This document shows, one piece after another, positions 12,272 through 22,700 of a DNA stretch of 42,566 bases (the first letter of the stretch is position 1; every line of letters begins with the position of its first letter). The stretch covers positions 1 to 42,566 of the forward strand of contig SSFW01000064.1 of the NCBI GenBank assembly GCA_008015595.1, written 5' to 3'. The stretch comes from Nitrosomonas sp. (GTDB taxonomy: Bacteria; Pseudomonadota; Gammaproteobacteria; Burkholderiales; Nitrosomonadaceae). The notes beneath the pieces are model-generated. The model did not search any database. It saw only the letters and a program-made list of their open reading frames with translations, and was not told the DNA's origin. The position numbers and the translations under genes were made by a program.

Positions 12272-13061
12272 ATGGAAGCGGTCGAAAGAAACAAGCCAAA
12301 ACTCGCAGTTTGGAAATTTGCTTCGTGTGATGGCTGCCAGCTATCGTTACTGGATTGTGAAGATGAGTTGCTCGCACTGACGGAAAACATTCAAATTGCG
12401 AATTTTGTTGAAGCTTCCCGTGAAGTGCTGCCGGGACCTTATAACTTGTCCTTAGTAGAAGGATCGATTACTACAGCGCAAGATTTAACACGAATTCAGC
12501 AAATTCGCGCGCAGTCGAACTACTTGGTGGCGATCGGTGCTTGTGCAACAGCCGGCGGAATTCAAGCGCTGCGTAATTTCAAAGATGTAAAAGAGTTTAT
12601 CAATATCGTTTACGCACATCCATCCTATATTGACACCTTGGCGACTTCCACTGCCATTGCTGAACATGTCAATGTCGATTTTGAGCTTCGTGGTTGCCCC
12701 ATTAACAAACAACAATTGCTGGAAGTAATTAAGGCGTTTCTGCATCGACGAAAACCCAATATTCCCAGTTATAGTGTTTGTATCGAATGCAAACGGCGAG
12801 GGAATCCTTGTGTGATGGTGATGGGTAAGCCCTGTCTTGGGCCGGTTACTCACGCAGGGTGTGGTGCAATCTGTCCTTCTTATCAGCGTGGTTGCTATGG
12901 TTGCTTTGGGCCAATGGGAAACACCGAATATGAGCGCGCTGGGCGACTGGTTATTACAAAAAGGGATGCCCCAGAAGGATTGGGTGCGCTCACTTCGCGC
13001 TTTCAATGTAAATTCGCCTGCTTTCAAAGAAGAAAGCGATAAACATGAATCCAGAGAATAA
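12272..13061 (+). CDS. hydD: Group 3b NiFe hydrogenase small (delta) subunit, frameshifted near the 3' end
   Basis: Small subunit, carrying Fe-S clusters that relay electrons from the NiFe site. It has GGAG before the ATG, the proximal-cluster start [12 protein letters not shown] (C19, C22), and further cysteines ([44 protein letters not shown]). The upstream frame ends at 13042 with an unrelated tail. From the GGG at 12916-12918 the next frame gives the expected ending: [19 protein letters not shown], then [10 protein letters not shown], with stop at 13061. Removing one G there gives a normal 262-residue protein whose end overlaps hydA by 17 bp. So this is a +1 frameshift, by mutation or sequence error. 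The enzyme could not be built without a correct copy. Confidence 0.88.
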
Positions 13062-14349
13062 AACCAGAACCATTAAAGTCGATTATCTGGCGCGGGTGGA
13101 AGGGGAAGGTGCGCTGTACCTGAAGATACAAGAAGGAAAACTGGAAGAAGTTCAGCTCAAAATTTTTGAGCCCCCTCGGTTTTTTGAAGGATTCTTGCGA
13201 GGTCGTCATTTTAGTGAAGCACCCGACATTACAGCGAGAATCTGTGGAATCTGCCCGATTGCCTATCAGATGAGTGCTGTGCATGCTATCGAAAATGCCT
13301 TCAATATTACAATTGGGGGCGCTTTGCGTGATTTGCGCCGACTGGTTTATTGTGGGGAGTGGATTTCCAGTCATGCACTACATATTTTTATGCTTCATGC
13401 CCCTGACTTTTTAGGTTATGAGAGTGCCATTCATATGGCAAAGGATTTTCCAGAAAAAGTTGAGCAAGGACTACAGCTAAAGAAAGTGGGTGGCATGCTG
13501 ATGAGTCTTGTGGGGGGGAGGGAAATTCACCCCATCAATATTCGGGTGGGTGGTTTTTACCGTGCTCCCAGTAAACAAGAATTACAAACGCTCGTGCCAG
13601 CATTAAAGCAAGCACGCGAGGATGCGCTTGAAACCGTGCGATGGGTCTCCTCGTTTAATTTTCCCGATTTCGAGCAGCATTATACGTTTATATCATTACG
13701 CCATGAAAACGAGTACCCAATGAACGAAGGGCGGATTGTTTCAAACCATGGTCTTAGCATTTCAGCATCCGAGTTTGATGATTATTTTGAGGAAATTCAC
13801 GTCGCGCATACCAATGCGTTGCACTGCGTGTTAAAAGTAGATCATCATCCCTACCATGTGGGGCCCATGGCGCGTTATGCACTGAATTTTGATCGTTTGC
13901 CAGAGCCTATCCAGTGGGAAGCGAAACAAGCAGGGTTGGAGCGTATTTGTCGCAATCCTTTCAAAAGTATTATCGTACGGGCCATTGAAGTTCGCTATGC
14001 CTGTGAAGAAGCCTTACGCATCATTGATACCTATACAGCGCCGGCTGTGTCATTTGTTGAAATTGAACCCAAACCAGCAATCGGTTACGCAGTAACGGAA
14101 GCGCCGAGAGGCATTCTTTATCATCGCTATCAAATTGACGGTGAAGGGGATATCGTAGATTGCGACATTATTCCGCCTACTTCTCAGAATCAGAAAATGA
14201 TCGAGAAAGATTTAAAGCAGTTCGTGCCGCGCTATCTAAAGCTATCCGATGAACGCTTGCAATGGTATGCTGAACAAGCGATCCGTAATTACGATCCGTG
14301 CATATCGTGTGCAACGCATTTTTTAAAATTGAACGTTGATCGATCATGA
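13045..14349 (+). CDS. hydA: Group 3b NiFe hydrogenase large (alpha) subunit
   Basis: Catalytic subunit holding the NiFe(CN)2CO site that splits or makes H2. The N-terminal L1 motif RICGICP (C67, C70) and the C-terminal L2 motif DPCISCATH (C419, C422, H425) provide the four metal-binding cysteines. Nine residues (FLKLNVDRS) follow the last His, which is the peptide normally cut off by the maturation protease once nickel is in place. The 434-residue length fits group 3b. It overlaps hydD upstream and the protease gene by ATGA downstream, so translation is probably coupled. Confidence 0.95.
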   Translation: MNPENKTRTIKVDYLARVEGEGALYLKIQEGKLEEVQLKIFEPPRFFEGFLRGRHFSEAPDITARICGICPIAYQMSAVHAIENAFNITIGGALRDLRRLVYCGEWISSHALHIFMLHAPDFLGYESAIHMAKDFPEKVEQGLQLKKVGGMLMSLVGGREIHPINIRVGGFYRAPSKQELQTLVPALKQAREDALETVRWVSSFNFPDFEQHYTFISLRHENEYPMNEGRIVSNHGLSISASEFDDYFEEIHVAHTNALHCVLKVDHHPYHVGPMARYALNFDRLPEPIQWEAKQAGLERICRNPFKSIIVRAIEVRYACEEALRIIDTYTAPAVSFVEIEPKPAIGYAVTEAPRGILYHRYQIDGEGDIVDCDIIPPTSQNQKMIEKDLKQFVPRYLKLSDERLQWYAEQAIRNYDPCISCATHFLKLNVDRS

Positions 14350-14825
14350 CTGCAAAAATACTCATCGTTGGGATCGGTAATCGTTACCGGGGCGATGATG
14401 GGTTAGGCTGTTTTATCGTCGATGAGCTTAAAAAACAGGCTACCCACGATGTGGAAGTCATCGAACATAACGGCGATCCTGCATCGCTGATTGATTTATG
14501 GCAAGGACGATCGCAGGTTATTCTGATCGATGCAGTTTCTTCGGGCGCTGAAATCGGAACCATCCATTATGTTGATTTGCGTCAGCAAGCGTTGCCTGAT
14601 ACGTTCCAGCGCTATTCGACCCATGCATTGGGTGTTGCTGAAGCGGTTGAGTTAGCGCGAGTCCTCGGCAAGTTACCTCCCTACATTATTTTTTGGGGGA
14701 TTGAAGGTGAAAATTTTGAGACCGATGCCCAGCAATCTGTCCGATTGCGGCAGGCAATAACAGCGCTGCAAGATCGTGTATTGAAAGCAATCAACACTGA
14801 AATAGGAGAGAGTCAGCGTGCATGA
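14346..14825 (+). CDS. Hydrogenase maturation protease (HyaD/HoxW family)
   Basis: Endopeptidase that removes the C-terminal tail of HydA after nickel insertion, closing the active site. The 159-residue protein starts [17 protein letters not shown], with the GxGN and first Asp signature. It then has the [12 protein letters not shown] segment, [14 protein letters not shown] with the second metal-binding Asp, and [14 protein letters not shown] with the conserved His, which matches the family's Asp/Asp/His nickel-sensing site. Its start overlaps the hydA stop (ATGA), and hypA begins 8 bp before its end. Adjacency to hydA with its intact DPCxxCxxH tail fits a dedicated protease. Confidence 0.9.
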   Translation: MTAKILIVGIGNRYRGDDGLGCFIVDELKKQATHDVEVIEHNGDPASLIDLWQGRSQVILIDAVSSGAEIGTIHYVDLRQQALPDTFQRYSTHALGVAEAVELARVLGKLPPYIIFWGIEGENFETDAQQSVRLRQAITALQDRVLKAINTEIGESQRA

Positions 14826-15084
14826 ATTTTCACTGATGGCAGATTTGTTCCGAAAAATGAGTGAAATTTCTAATCGTAACGGTAATCGCAAGATTGTTAC
14901 GGTACGTGTGAAGCTGGGCGCGTTATCACATATTACCCCGCATCATTTTGAAGAACATTTCATTGATTTTTCAAAAGGCACGCCTGCTGATGGCGCCAAA
15001 TTAGAAATCGTTCAACTCGACGATCGTAATGATCCGAATGCACAGTCTATTTTGCTAGAAAGTGTCGATCTTGACGTGCAATGA
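14818..15084 (+). CDS. hypA: Zinc-less short HypA-like nickel metallochaperone
   Basis: HypA normally delivers Ni2+ to the large subunit together with the GTPase HypB. This protein begins MHEFSLM, keeping His2 and Glu3 of the nickel-binding N-terminus, and has the usual VRVKLGALSHITPHHFEEHF core. It is only 88 residues against about 113 for typical HypA, and contains no cysteine at all. The zinc domain with its two CxxC pairs is missing and replaced by a few polar residues (LDDRNDPNAQ). The final strand (LLESVDLDV) is retained, so this is an internal domain loss rather than truncation or frameshift. Start is GTG, overlapping the protease gene; hypF overlaps the 3' end. No hypB is present in the window. 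Confidence 0.8.
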   Translation: MHEFSLMADLFRKMSEISNRNGNRKIVTVRVKLGALSHITPHHFEEHFIDFSKGTPADGAKLEIVQLDDRNDPNAQSILLESVDLDVQ

Positions 15085-17317
15085 AATCATTCGTCGCCGT
15101 TATGCCCTAAAAGGCGCAGTTCAGGGCGTTGGATTTCGACCCTTTGTCTATCACCTGGCGAATGAACTGGGTTTGAAGGGATGGGTTAGAAATGACAGTG
15201 CAGGGCTTATTATCGAAGTGGAAGGTGGTGAAGCTAAAATCGCTGATTTTGAAAAACAACTCCAAGACCATAAACCGCAGAATTCCATAGTCAGCCATAT
15301 CGAATCGTTTAATCTAACGCCGCAGTTCGAGGCAGATTTTAGGATTCTTTTAAGTGACAATCATCCTGAAATCACCACACTGATGCTGCCGGATCTAGCG
15401 ATTTGCCAGGATTGTATTCGGGAAATGAACGATGCTGCAGATCGTCGCTATCGATACCCTTTTATCAATTGTACGCAGTGTGGCCCACGCTTCTCGATTA
15501 CGACCGCACTGCCTTATGATCGTCCCAATACGAGCATGGCAGCGTTTGAGATGTGCCCGGAATGTGAGCGTGAATATCAGAATCCGCTGAGTCGTCGCTT
15601 CCATGCGCAACCGATTGCTTGTGCCCATTGTGGTCCACAGCTTGAGCTTTGGGATCAGCAGGGTAATCGTGTAGCGTATGGTGAAAGCGCGTTGAGCCAG
15701 GCAATCATGCAAATCGAACAAGGTAACATCATTGCCTTAAAAGGGCTGGGAGGATTCCATCTCGTTGCCGACGCAACGCATGATCTTGCCGTGCAAACAC
15801 TCCGCACGCGTAAACATCGCAAAACGAAGCCCTTTGCAGTCATGTATCCTTGTTTGGAGGCAATACAAGCCGATTGCGTTATCGCTTCCGAAGAGAAAGC
15901 GTTGTTATGTTCTGCTGCGGCACCGATTGTCTTGGTGTTACGTAAACCAGGCGCGGTACTTTCACCGTGGATCGCTCCAAATAATCCCTATCTGGGCGTT
16001 ATGTTGCCTTACACGCCCTTGCATCATCTGCTGCTGCATGCATTAAAGCGCCCGATTATCGCGACCAGTGGTAATCGCGCAAGTGAACCCATCTGTATCG
16101 ATAATCAGGAAGCGCTCGAGCAACTGCGGGATTGTGCAGATTCTTTTCTAGTCCATAATCGCCCGATTATAAATCGAGCCGATGATTCGATTGTGCGCAT
16201 CATGGTAGGGCAAACAACCTTACTGCGCAGGAGTCGAGGCTATGCACCTTTGCCTATTGAGCTGAACGAAGCGACGCAGCAGCCGATTCTAGCCGTGGGT
16301 GGGCACCTAAAAAATACGGTCGCTTATATGCAAGGGAACCAGTTAATGCTGAGCCCCCATATTGGCGATCTTTCAACCTCAAAAGCGATGGCGGCCCATG
16401 AGCAGGCGATTGCAGCCTTTACTGACCTTTATCGAAATTCACCCGAGCAAGTCGTCCATGATGCCCATCCCGATTACTGTTCGACTCGAATAGCCCAAGC
16501 CAAGCAGATCGATTGCTTATCGGTGCAGCACCACTACGCGCATGCATTAGCCTGTATGGCAGATAATCGCATCAAGGCGCCGTGTTTTGCTGTGGTTTGG
16601 GATGGTACGGGTTATGGTGACGATGGTAGGGTCTGGGGAGGAGAGTTTTTGCAAATAACCGCTGAAGGTTACCAGCGTTTACTGCATTTCCTACCGTTTC
16701 CGCTGCCAGGGGGGGATGCGGCGATTCGTGAACCACGCAGATCGGCACTAGGAATTCTCTATACACTGCAAGTCGATCCCGGTTGTCTGACGTTTCCAAC
16801 AGCGATGTTGGCGCTTTTATGGCAAGCGTTACAACAGCAGATCAATACTCCCCAAACTTCAAGTGTCGGAAGATTATTTGATGCCGTTGCAGCCTTGCTC
16901 GGGTTATGCGATCAGAATCAATTTGAAGGGGAGGCTGCGATGTTAGTTGAATTTACCGCGATGCAATCGGATCATAAATTAGTATATCCTTATCATCTTG
17001 AACAAGGGATGGTTGATTGGAGGCCAATGTTGCGGGCGATGTTGAATGAACGAGAAAAAGATAAAGCGTGGATGGCACGTCAGTTTCACAATACGCTGGC
17101 AGCGATCATCGTAGCGGCTGCGCGCTTGCAGGATCAGCACCATGTTTTGCTGACAGGTGGGTGTTTTCAAAACAAGCTATTGCTTGAAACAGCGCAATTC
17201 GAATTACGCCAAGCTGGTTTTGAACCCTACTGGCATCATCGTATTCCACCCAATGATGGTGGGCTCGCAGCAGGCCAGATCATGGCTGCATTGAGGGTAA
17301 ATCAATCATGTGCCTAG
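15062..17317 (+). CDS. hypF: Carbamoyltransferase HypF
   Basis: Makes the thiocarbamate on HypE that becomes the CN ligands of the hydrogenase iron, using carbamoyl phosphate and ATP. Domains in order are: acylphosphatase (GAVQGVGFRPFVYHLANELG, about 18-95), two zinc-finger pairs (CQDC...CTQC about 115-145; CPEC...CAHC about 165-195), a YrdC-like domain (ALKGLGGFHLVADATHD, then TSGNRASEPI and LLRRSRGYAPLP), and a Kae1-like C-terminal domain (HDAHPDYCSTR, HHYAHALACMADN, VVWDGTGYGDDGRVWGGEF, LLTGGCFQNKLLLE). At 751 residues it is full length. The GTG start at 15062 lies inside the hypA end. The stop overlaps the hypC ATG by 10 bp. Confidence 0.95.
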   Translation: MSILTCNEIIRRRYALKGAVQGVGFRPFVYHLANELGLKGWVRNDSAGLIIEVEGGEAKIADFEKQLQDHKPQNSIVSHIESFNLTPQFEADFRILLSDNHPEITTLMLPDLAICQDCIREMNDAADRRYRYPFINCTQCGPRFSITTALPYDRPNTSMAAFEMCPECEREYQNPLSRRFHAQPIACAHCGPQLELWDQQGNRVAYGESALSQAIMQIEQGNIIALKGLGGFHLVADATHDLAVQTLRTRKHRKTKPFAVMYPCLEAIQADCVIASEEKALLCSAAAPIVLVLRKPGAVLSPWIAPNNPYLGVMLPYTPLHHLLLHALKRPIIATSGNRASEPICIDNQEALEQLRDCADSFLVHNRPIINRADDSIVRIMVGQTTLLRRSRGYAPLPIELNEATQQPILAVGGHLKNTVAYMQGNQLMLSPHIGDLSTSKAMAAHEQAIAAFTDLYRNSPEQVVHDAHPDYCSTRIAQAKQIDCLSVQHHYAHALACMADNRIKAPCFAVVWDGTGYGDDGRVWGGEFLQITAEGYQRLLHFLPFPLPGGDAAIREPRRSALGILYTLQVDPGCLTFPTAMLALLWQALQQQINTPQTSSVGRLFDAVAALLGLCDQNQFEGEAAMLVEFTAMQSDHKLVYPYHLEQGMVDWRPMLRAMLNEREKDKAWMARQFHNTLAAIIVAAARLQDQHHVLLTGGCFQNKLLLETAQFELRQAGFEPYWHHRIPPNDGGLAAGQIMAALRVNQSCA

Positions 17318-17544
17318 CCGTGCCGGGGGAAATATTACGGATCGAAGGGGCGTCGCCTCTGGAGCAAATGGCGCAAGTGCGGTTTGGCGCCGTTGAAAAA
17401 TCGGTTTGTCTGGCGTTTGTACCGCAAGCGCAAGTCGGAGACTATGTGTTGGTCCATGCAGGCATCGCGATCAGTATCGTGCAGCAGGATGAAGTGCAGC
17501 GTATTTTTACCTACTTAGATGAGATCGGGGAATTGGATCCATGA
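17308..17544 (+). CDS. hypC: Hydrogenase assembly chaperone HypC
   Basis: Small chaperone that with HypD holds the iron while CN and CO are added and then hands it to the large subunit. The product starts MCLAVPGEI, with the essential Cys2 exposed after Met removal, and has the conserved small beta-barrel ([22 protein letters not shown]). It is 78 residues, normal for the family. It overlaps hypF upstream by 10 bp and hypD downstream by ATGA. Confidence 0.96.
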   Translation: MCLAVPGEILRIEGASPLEQMAQVRFGAVEKSVCLAFVPQAQVGDYVLVHAGIAISIVQQDEVQRIFTYLDEIGELDP

Positions 17545-18635
17545 AATTTGTCGATGAGTTTCGAGACGCGCAGGCAGCCAAAAAATACACGGATGCCATT
17601 CACAATCTAGTCACGCGACCTTGGACGATCATGGAGATTTGCGGCGGTCAAACGCATTCCATCGTGCGCTTTGGTATTTTGGATTTATTGCCGACGGGGA
17701 TCAATCTCGTGCATGGCCCCGGTTGCCCCGTATGTGTGACGCCGCTTGAGACGATTGATAAAGCGCTCGCCATTGCAGCAAAACCGAATGTGATTTTTTG
17801 TTCGTTTGGCGATATGCTGCGGGTTCCTGGATCGCACAGCGATCTTCAATCGATCCGAGCCGCGGGTGGCGATGTGCGCATTGTTTATTCACCGCTCGAT
17901 TGCTTAGCGATTGCACAAAACAATCCAGAACACGCGGTTGTTTTCTTTGCTATTGGTTTCGAAACGACGGCACCCGGTAATGCGATGCTAGTGAAACGCG
18001 CTGAACAATTGGGTTTGCGTAATTTGTTCGTGCTCGTATCGCATGTATTAGTACCCCCAGCGATTGAAGCCATTCTTTCATCCCCACAGAATAACGTTCA
18101 GGGTTTCTTAGCGGCTGGACATGTCTGTACCATTATGGGAATGCAAGATTATGAGGTGCTCGCGCAGAAGTACCAAGTACCGATCGTGGTCACCGGCTTC
18201 GAACCCTTGGACATTCTGCAAGGACTTTATATGTGTATCAAACAACTGGAGCAGGGCACCGTGCGCGCTGAAAATCAATATAGTCGTTCCGTGCTTGTGC
18301 AAGGTAACCATCCTGCACAGCAAATCATCGCTGAAGTTTTTCAGGTATTACCGCGTAAATGGCGTGGAATGGGTGAGATTCCGCAGAGTGGCTGGGGGCT
18401 GAGCGAAAAATATCGAGCCTTTGATGCCGAACAACATTTTGGACTTGGCGCGATGCAAGTCAATGAACCTCCCGACTGTATCAGTGGGCAAGTGCTGCGC
18501 GGGCTGAAAAAACCTAATGAGTGTGCAGCGTTCGGCAAGCGCTGCACGCCGGACCACCCGCTGGGTGCAACCATGGTATCCGGTGAAGGCGCCTGTGCTG
18601 CCTATTATAAATATCGCAGGGAGGAAATTGCGTGA
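17541..18635 (+). CDS. hypD: Hydrogenase formation protein HypD
   Basis: Redox-active 4Fe-4S scaffold on which the Fe(CN)2CO unit is built with HypC and HypE. Motifs seen: [16 protein letters not shown] (about 32-47), [11 protein letters not shown] with the catalytic [18 protein letters not shown], and GHVCTIMG. The C-terminal cysteines for the 4Fe-4S cluster appear in [15 protein letters not shown] and [11 protein letters not shown]. The 364-residue length is typical. Start and stop overlap hypC and hypE by 4 bp, so all three are translationally coupled. Confidence 0.96.
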   Translation: MKFVDEFRDAQAAKKYTDAIHNLVTRPWTIMEICGGQTHSIVRFGILDLLPTGINLVHGPGCPVCVTPLETIDKALAIAAKPNVIFCSFGDMLRVPGSHSDLQSIRAAGGDVRIVYSPLDCLAIAQNNPEHAVVFFAIGFETTAPGNAMLVKRAEQLGLRNLFVLVSHVLVPPAIEAILSSPQNNVQGFLAAGHVCTIMGMQDYEVLAQKYQVPIVVTGFEPLDILQGLYMCIKQLEQGTVRAENQYSRSVLVQGNHPAQQIIAEVFQVLPRKWRGMGEIPQSGWGLSEKYRAFDAEQHFGLGAMQVNEPPDCISGQVLRGLKKPNECAAFGKRCTPDHPLGATMVSGEGACAAYYKYRREEIA

Positions 18636-19672
18636 GTCAGACATCGTTTGTGGATATGGCCTGTCCATTGCCGATTACCACGCATCCGAGAGTATTGATG
18701 GCGCATGGTGGCGGTGGACGCCTCATGAATCAGCTCATCAATGCCATGTTCCGTGCGATATTTACCGAAGTGCAGCCGCACGATGGTGCAGTCATGGCAT
18801 TTCCACAGGATAAATTGGTGATGACGACCGATTCCTTCGTGGTGCGCCCGCTCTTTTTTCCAGGGGGTGATATCGGCATGATGGCTGTCAACGGCACCAT
18901 CAATGATTTGGCCATGTGTGGCGCCAAACCCCTTTATCTTTCGGTTGCTTTTATCCTAGAGGAAGGCTTGGAAATGGCTACCTTGTGGCGTGTCATTCAA
19001 TCCATGCGTCAGGCAGCGGATGCAGCCGATGTGAAGATCGTGACCGGTGATACCAAAGTTGTGGAACGCGGCCATGGGGATGGAATTTACATCAATACCA
19101 CTGGAATCGGGGTTTTGCAAAGTGAACAATCAATCAACCCTTCCCAAGTGCAATTATCCGATGTTGTGCTGGTTTCAGGGGATATTGGTCGCCATGGTAT
19201 GGCGGTGTTGATGCAGCGTGAGCATTTATCATTTTCCAGTCCAATCGCGAGCGATTGCGCCCCATTAACGCGTCCAGTCATGGCATTGCTGGAAGCCGGT
19301 ATCGCAGTGCATTGCTTACGCGATGCTACCCGGGGTGGGCTTGCCGCGGTACTCAATGAAGTTGCGACTGTTTCAGGTTTCCAAATCGATTGTAGCGAAA
19401 CCGCTATTCCAGTGGATAGCACCGTACAAAGCCTTTGCGAGCTGCTAGGATTCGATCCCTTGCAAATTGCTAATGAAGGACGGTTTGCTTGCTTTGTCGC
19501 CGCAAAGGATGCCACACCAGCATTGGAAATATTGCGGCGCTTTGATCCGCGTGCTGCGCAAATTGGTACCGTGGTCGACGGTCGACCGGGTCTAGTTAGC
19601 TTACAAACTGCGATTGGGGGTTCGCGCATTTTGGATATGCCATCGGGAGAGTTGTTGCCCCGTATTTGTTGA
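18632..19672 (+). CDS. hypE: Carbamoyl dehydratase HypE
   Basis: PurM-like ATPase that dehydrates the carbamoyl group put on its C-terminal cysteine by HypF, giving thiocyanate as CN donor. It starts with GTG overlapping the hypD stop. The nucleotide-binding [14 protein letters not shown] is at about 23-36, the metal-binding [19 protein letters not shown] at about 66-84, and [15 protein letters not shown] further on. The chain ends PRIC, the carbamoylated cysteine tail. At 346 residues it is complete. It is the last gene of the hydrogenase operon, with no clear hairpin before the next gene 28 bp away. Confidence 0.96.
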   Translation: MSQTSFVDMACPLPITTHPRVLMAHGGGGRLMNQLINAMFRAIFTEVQPHDGAVMAFPQDKLVMTTDSFVVRPLFFPGGDIGMMAVNGTINDLAMCGAKPLYLSVAFILEEGLEMATLWRVIQSMRQAADAADVKIVTGDTKVVERGHGDGIYINTTGIGVLQSEQSINPSQVQLSDVVLVSGDIGRHGMAVLMQREHLSFSSPIASDCAPLTRPVMALLEAGIAVHCLRDATRGGLAAVLNEVATVSGFQIDCSETAIPVDSTVQSLCELLGFDPLQIANEGRFACFVAAKDATPALEILRRFDPRAAQIGTVVDGRPGLVSLQTAIGGSRILDMPSGELLPRIC

Positions 19673-19700
19673 TTACTCGCGTTGATATTGAGATTGAAAA

Positions 19701-22700
19701 ATGAATGAAATGCTGACACCGCAACCTACTCTGCAACGCATTACTCCCGACACGTTGGATGCTATTTTGGCAGAAGTTGCACAGCAGAAAATAACCAGCT
19801 TAGCGTTAATTGGCCCTGATGTTGATGTTGATATACGAGGCCAATACAGGGCGGTGAAGCGTTTGAATTTTTATCCTCGTGTTTATCAACTTTCAGTACC
19901 CGTTAGCAATTTAGGTGAGAAACTCAAGCGCCTATCCTATTTATCATCACTACTACTTTGGGGAATCTCACTAGAAGTTACGGGAGTCAAGCACCTTGCA
20001 AATTTGGTTAATTTGACCACACTTGATCTGATGGAGAGTCGAATTGGAGACGAGGGAGCGAAACACTTTGCAAATTTGGTTAATTTGACTGAGCTTAATC
20101 TATATGGTAATGAAATTGGAGACGAGGGAGCGAAACACCTTGCAAATTTGGTTAATTTGACCACGCTTGATCTGGGGTGGAATCGAATTGGAGCCGAGGG
20201 AGTGAAACACCTTGCAAATTTGGTTAATTTGACCACGCTTGATCTGGGGATGAGTAAAATTGGAGACGAGGGAGCGAAATACCTTACAAATTTGGTTAAT
20301 TTAACCACGCTTGATCTGGCGTGGAATCAAATTGGAGCCGAGGGAGCAAAACAGCTTGCAAATTTGGTTAACTTGACCACGCTTGGTCTGGAGCTCAATG
20401 GAATTGGAGCCGAGGGAGCGAAGCACCTTACAAATTTGATTAATTTAACCACGCTTGATCTGCGGTGGAATCAAATTGGAGACGAGGGAGCGAAACACCT
20501 CGCGAATTTGGTTAACTTGACTGAGCTTAGTCTATATGGTAATCAAATTGCAGACGCGGGCGTTAAGCACTGGGTTGATTTAAAAAAACTTGAGATCCTT
20601 AATCTCTCAGAAAACAACATCCAATGGTTAGATCCACTCAGTGAGTTGCTTAGTCTGCGAAGACTTAACCTTGGTCATACCTTGGTAACCGATTTGTCGC
20701 CATTGCGCAATTTATTGGAAAGTGGTGTTGCCGCACAGTGGGATGATCTATGCTATGGGGATGGTATTTACGTGGAAAACTGCCCATTAATTCATCCACC
20801 GCCTGAAATTGTTTATCAGGGGCACGAAGCGGTGCTGAATTATTTCCGCGAAATCGACGCGCAAGGCGTTGCTTCACTGCACGAGGCCAAGGTATTGATC
20901 GTTGGCGAAGGGCGTGCTGGGAAAACCAGCTTGTTGTGTCGGTTGTATCAGCCGGATCGGCGGTTACCGACTGAAGATGAGACCACACGCGGTATTGCCA
21001 TTCAGCGTTATGATTTTGCTACCCCTGCGGGTAAAACTTTCCGGCTCAATGTGTGGGATTTTGGTGGACAACAAATTTATCACACCACGCATCAGTTCTT
21101 TTTGACTAAAAATTCGTTATACATTTTAGTCGACGATACGGCCAAGGATTATCGTTCGGTTACCGATGAGGGTTTCCGCTATTGGTTTGAAGTCATCGAT
21201 TTGCTGAGTCAACACAGTCCAGTGCTGATTTTTCAGAATGAAAAAGGTGGACGTACTAAGTCTATCGATATCGCGGGCATCAAAGGCCGTTTTGATAATG
21301 TCAAAGAGGTTTTTCAAGGGGATTTAGCCCATCCTCGATCTGTTGATAAATTGGCGCAGGCCATTGCGTATTATGTACAGCAATTGCCACATGTGGGTGA
21401 GCAAGTGCCGGCCAAGTGGGTTGATATCCGCCAAGCACTGGAACAGAAAGCGCAACACACTCCTTATATTACCCTGCAGCAATACTTTGATCTCTATAAG
21501 GAGTATTTGCCATTTGATCGTGCAAAAGCATTACGGTTAAGCCAATATTTGCACGATCTCGGTGTATTTTTGCATTTTCAGGATGAGGATGTGCTGGGTA
21601 AAACGGTAATTTTGCAGAACCGTTGGGCAACCGAAGCAGTTTTTCGCATGATCGACGATGAAGCCGTGAAAGCACGGTTAGGACGGTTTACCATTGCTGA
21701 TTGTGAACGTATTTGGGCAGATTCTGAATATCGTGACATGCATGCTGAACTGCGTGCCTTGATGGAAAAATTCGAGTTGTGCTATGCCCTGCCTGATTTA
21801 CCAAAAAATGCTAAAACTTGGTTAATGCCGCAATTGCTATCCCCTTCGATGCCTAGCACGTTAGCAGGCTGGGAGCTGCCCGGTGATTTAGTGTTGACGT
21901 ATCGTTACCAGTTTCTGCCGAAAGGATTGGTCAATCGCTTGATGGTCAGGAAGCATCTCTATGTGGAACGTCCTGATTTGGCCTGGGTGAATGGCGTGTT
22001 ATTCGAAGCGGCGGGTGACAGAGTTTTGGTACAAGCCACTGCGCGCGGCAATGAAATCGTGTTGCGTGCGCGGGGGGCTGAAGCTAAAACCTTGCTTGGT
22101 ATTATCGCAGCCGATCTCGATGCGCTGCATGGAAGCTTTAGCGGACTGGAAAGTAAACTGGAAAAACTGATTCCGTGCATTTGTAAACAGTGTGCTGCGA
22201 CTGCGATTCCGGAAATGTACAACTATCAACGACTGCTGAAACGCAAACAGGATGGCAAGCTGAGCATCGAGTGTCCAGCAAGCTATGAGGATGTGAGTAT
22301 TTGGGAATTACTCGATGGTTTTACACCGGCTTCGCGAGCGACTGAAATGCCCAATCGTTTGTCCACGGAAGCGATTCCAATTCCGCAGCCGGAACCCAGG
22401 ACCATCAAGATTTTCCTAGCTTCATCAGAAGAGTTAAGGAAAGATCGCGACGATTTTGATTTGTATTTCCGGCAACGCAATGATGCGTTAAGAAAAGAAG
22501 GGGTTTATCTGGAAATTAACCGTTGGGAAAATTTTCTCGATGCAATGTCTGAAACGCGCTTGCAGGAGGAATATAACCAACAAGTTCGCGCCTGTGATCT
22601 CTTTGTTTGCTTATTCATGACCAAAGTTGGTAGCTACACTGAAGAAGAATTTGATGTCGCTTACCAGACTTTTAAGCAAAACGGTAAACCTCATATTTAT

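Noticed and set aside
12485-13027. 180-codon open frame on the minus strand
   Set aside because: It lies wholly opposite hydD, has no recognisable product, and is explained by the codon bias of the true gene.
19087-19719. 210-codon open frame on the minus strand
   Set aside because: It is opposite hypE, Ser/Pro/Thr/Ala-rich without family features, and typical of an antisense shadow of a GC-richer gene.
19937-20308. Minus-strand repeat protein of 123 codons (KLTKFARCFAPSSPI units)
   Set aside because: It is the reverse complement of the LRR-encoding repeats; the plus-strand frame has a full domain architecture.
19971-20546. CRISPR-like or satellite array
   Set aside because: The 72-bp period is a multiple of three, repeats have no unique spacers, and the units are in-frame LRR codons of a long gene.
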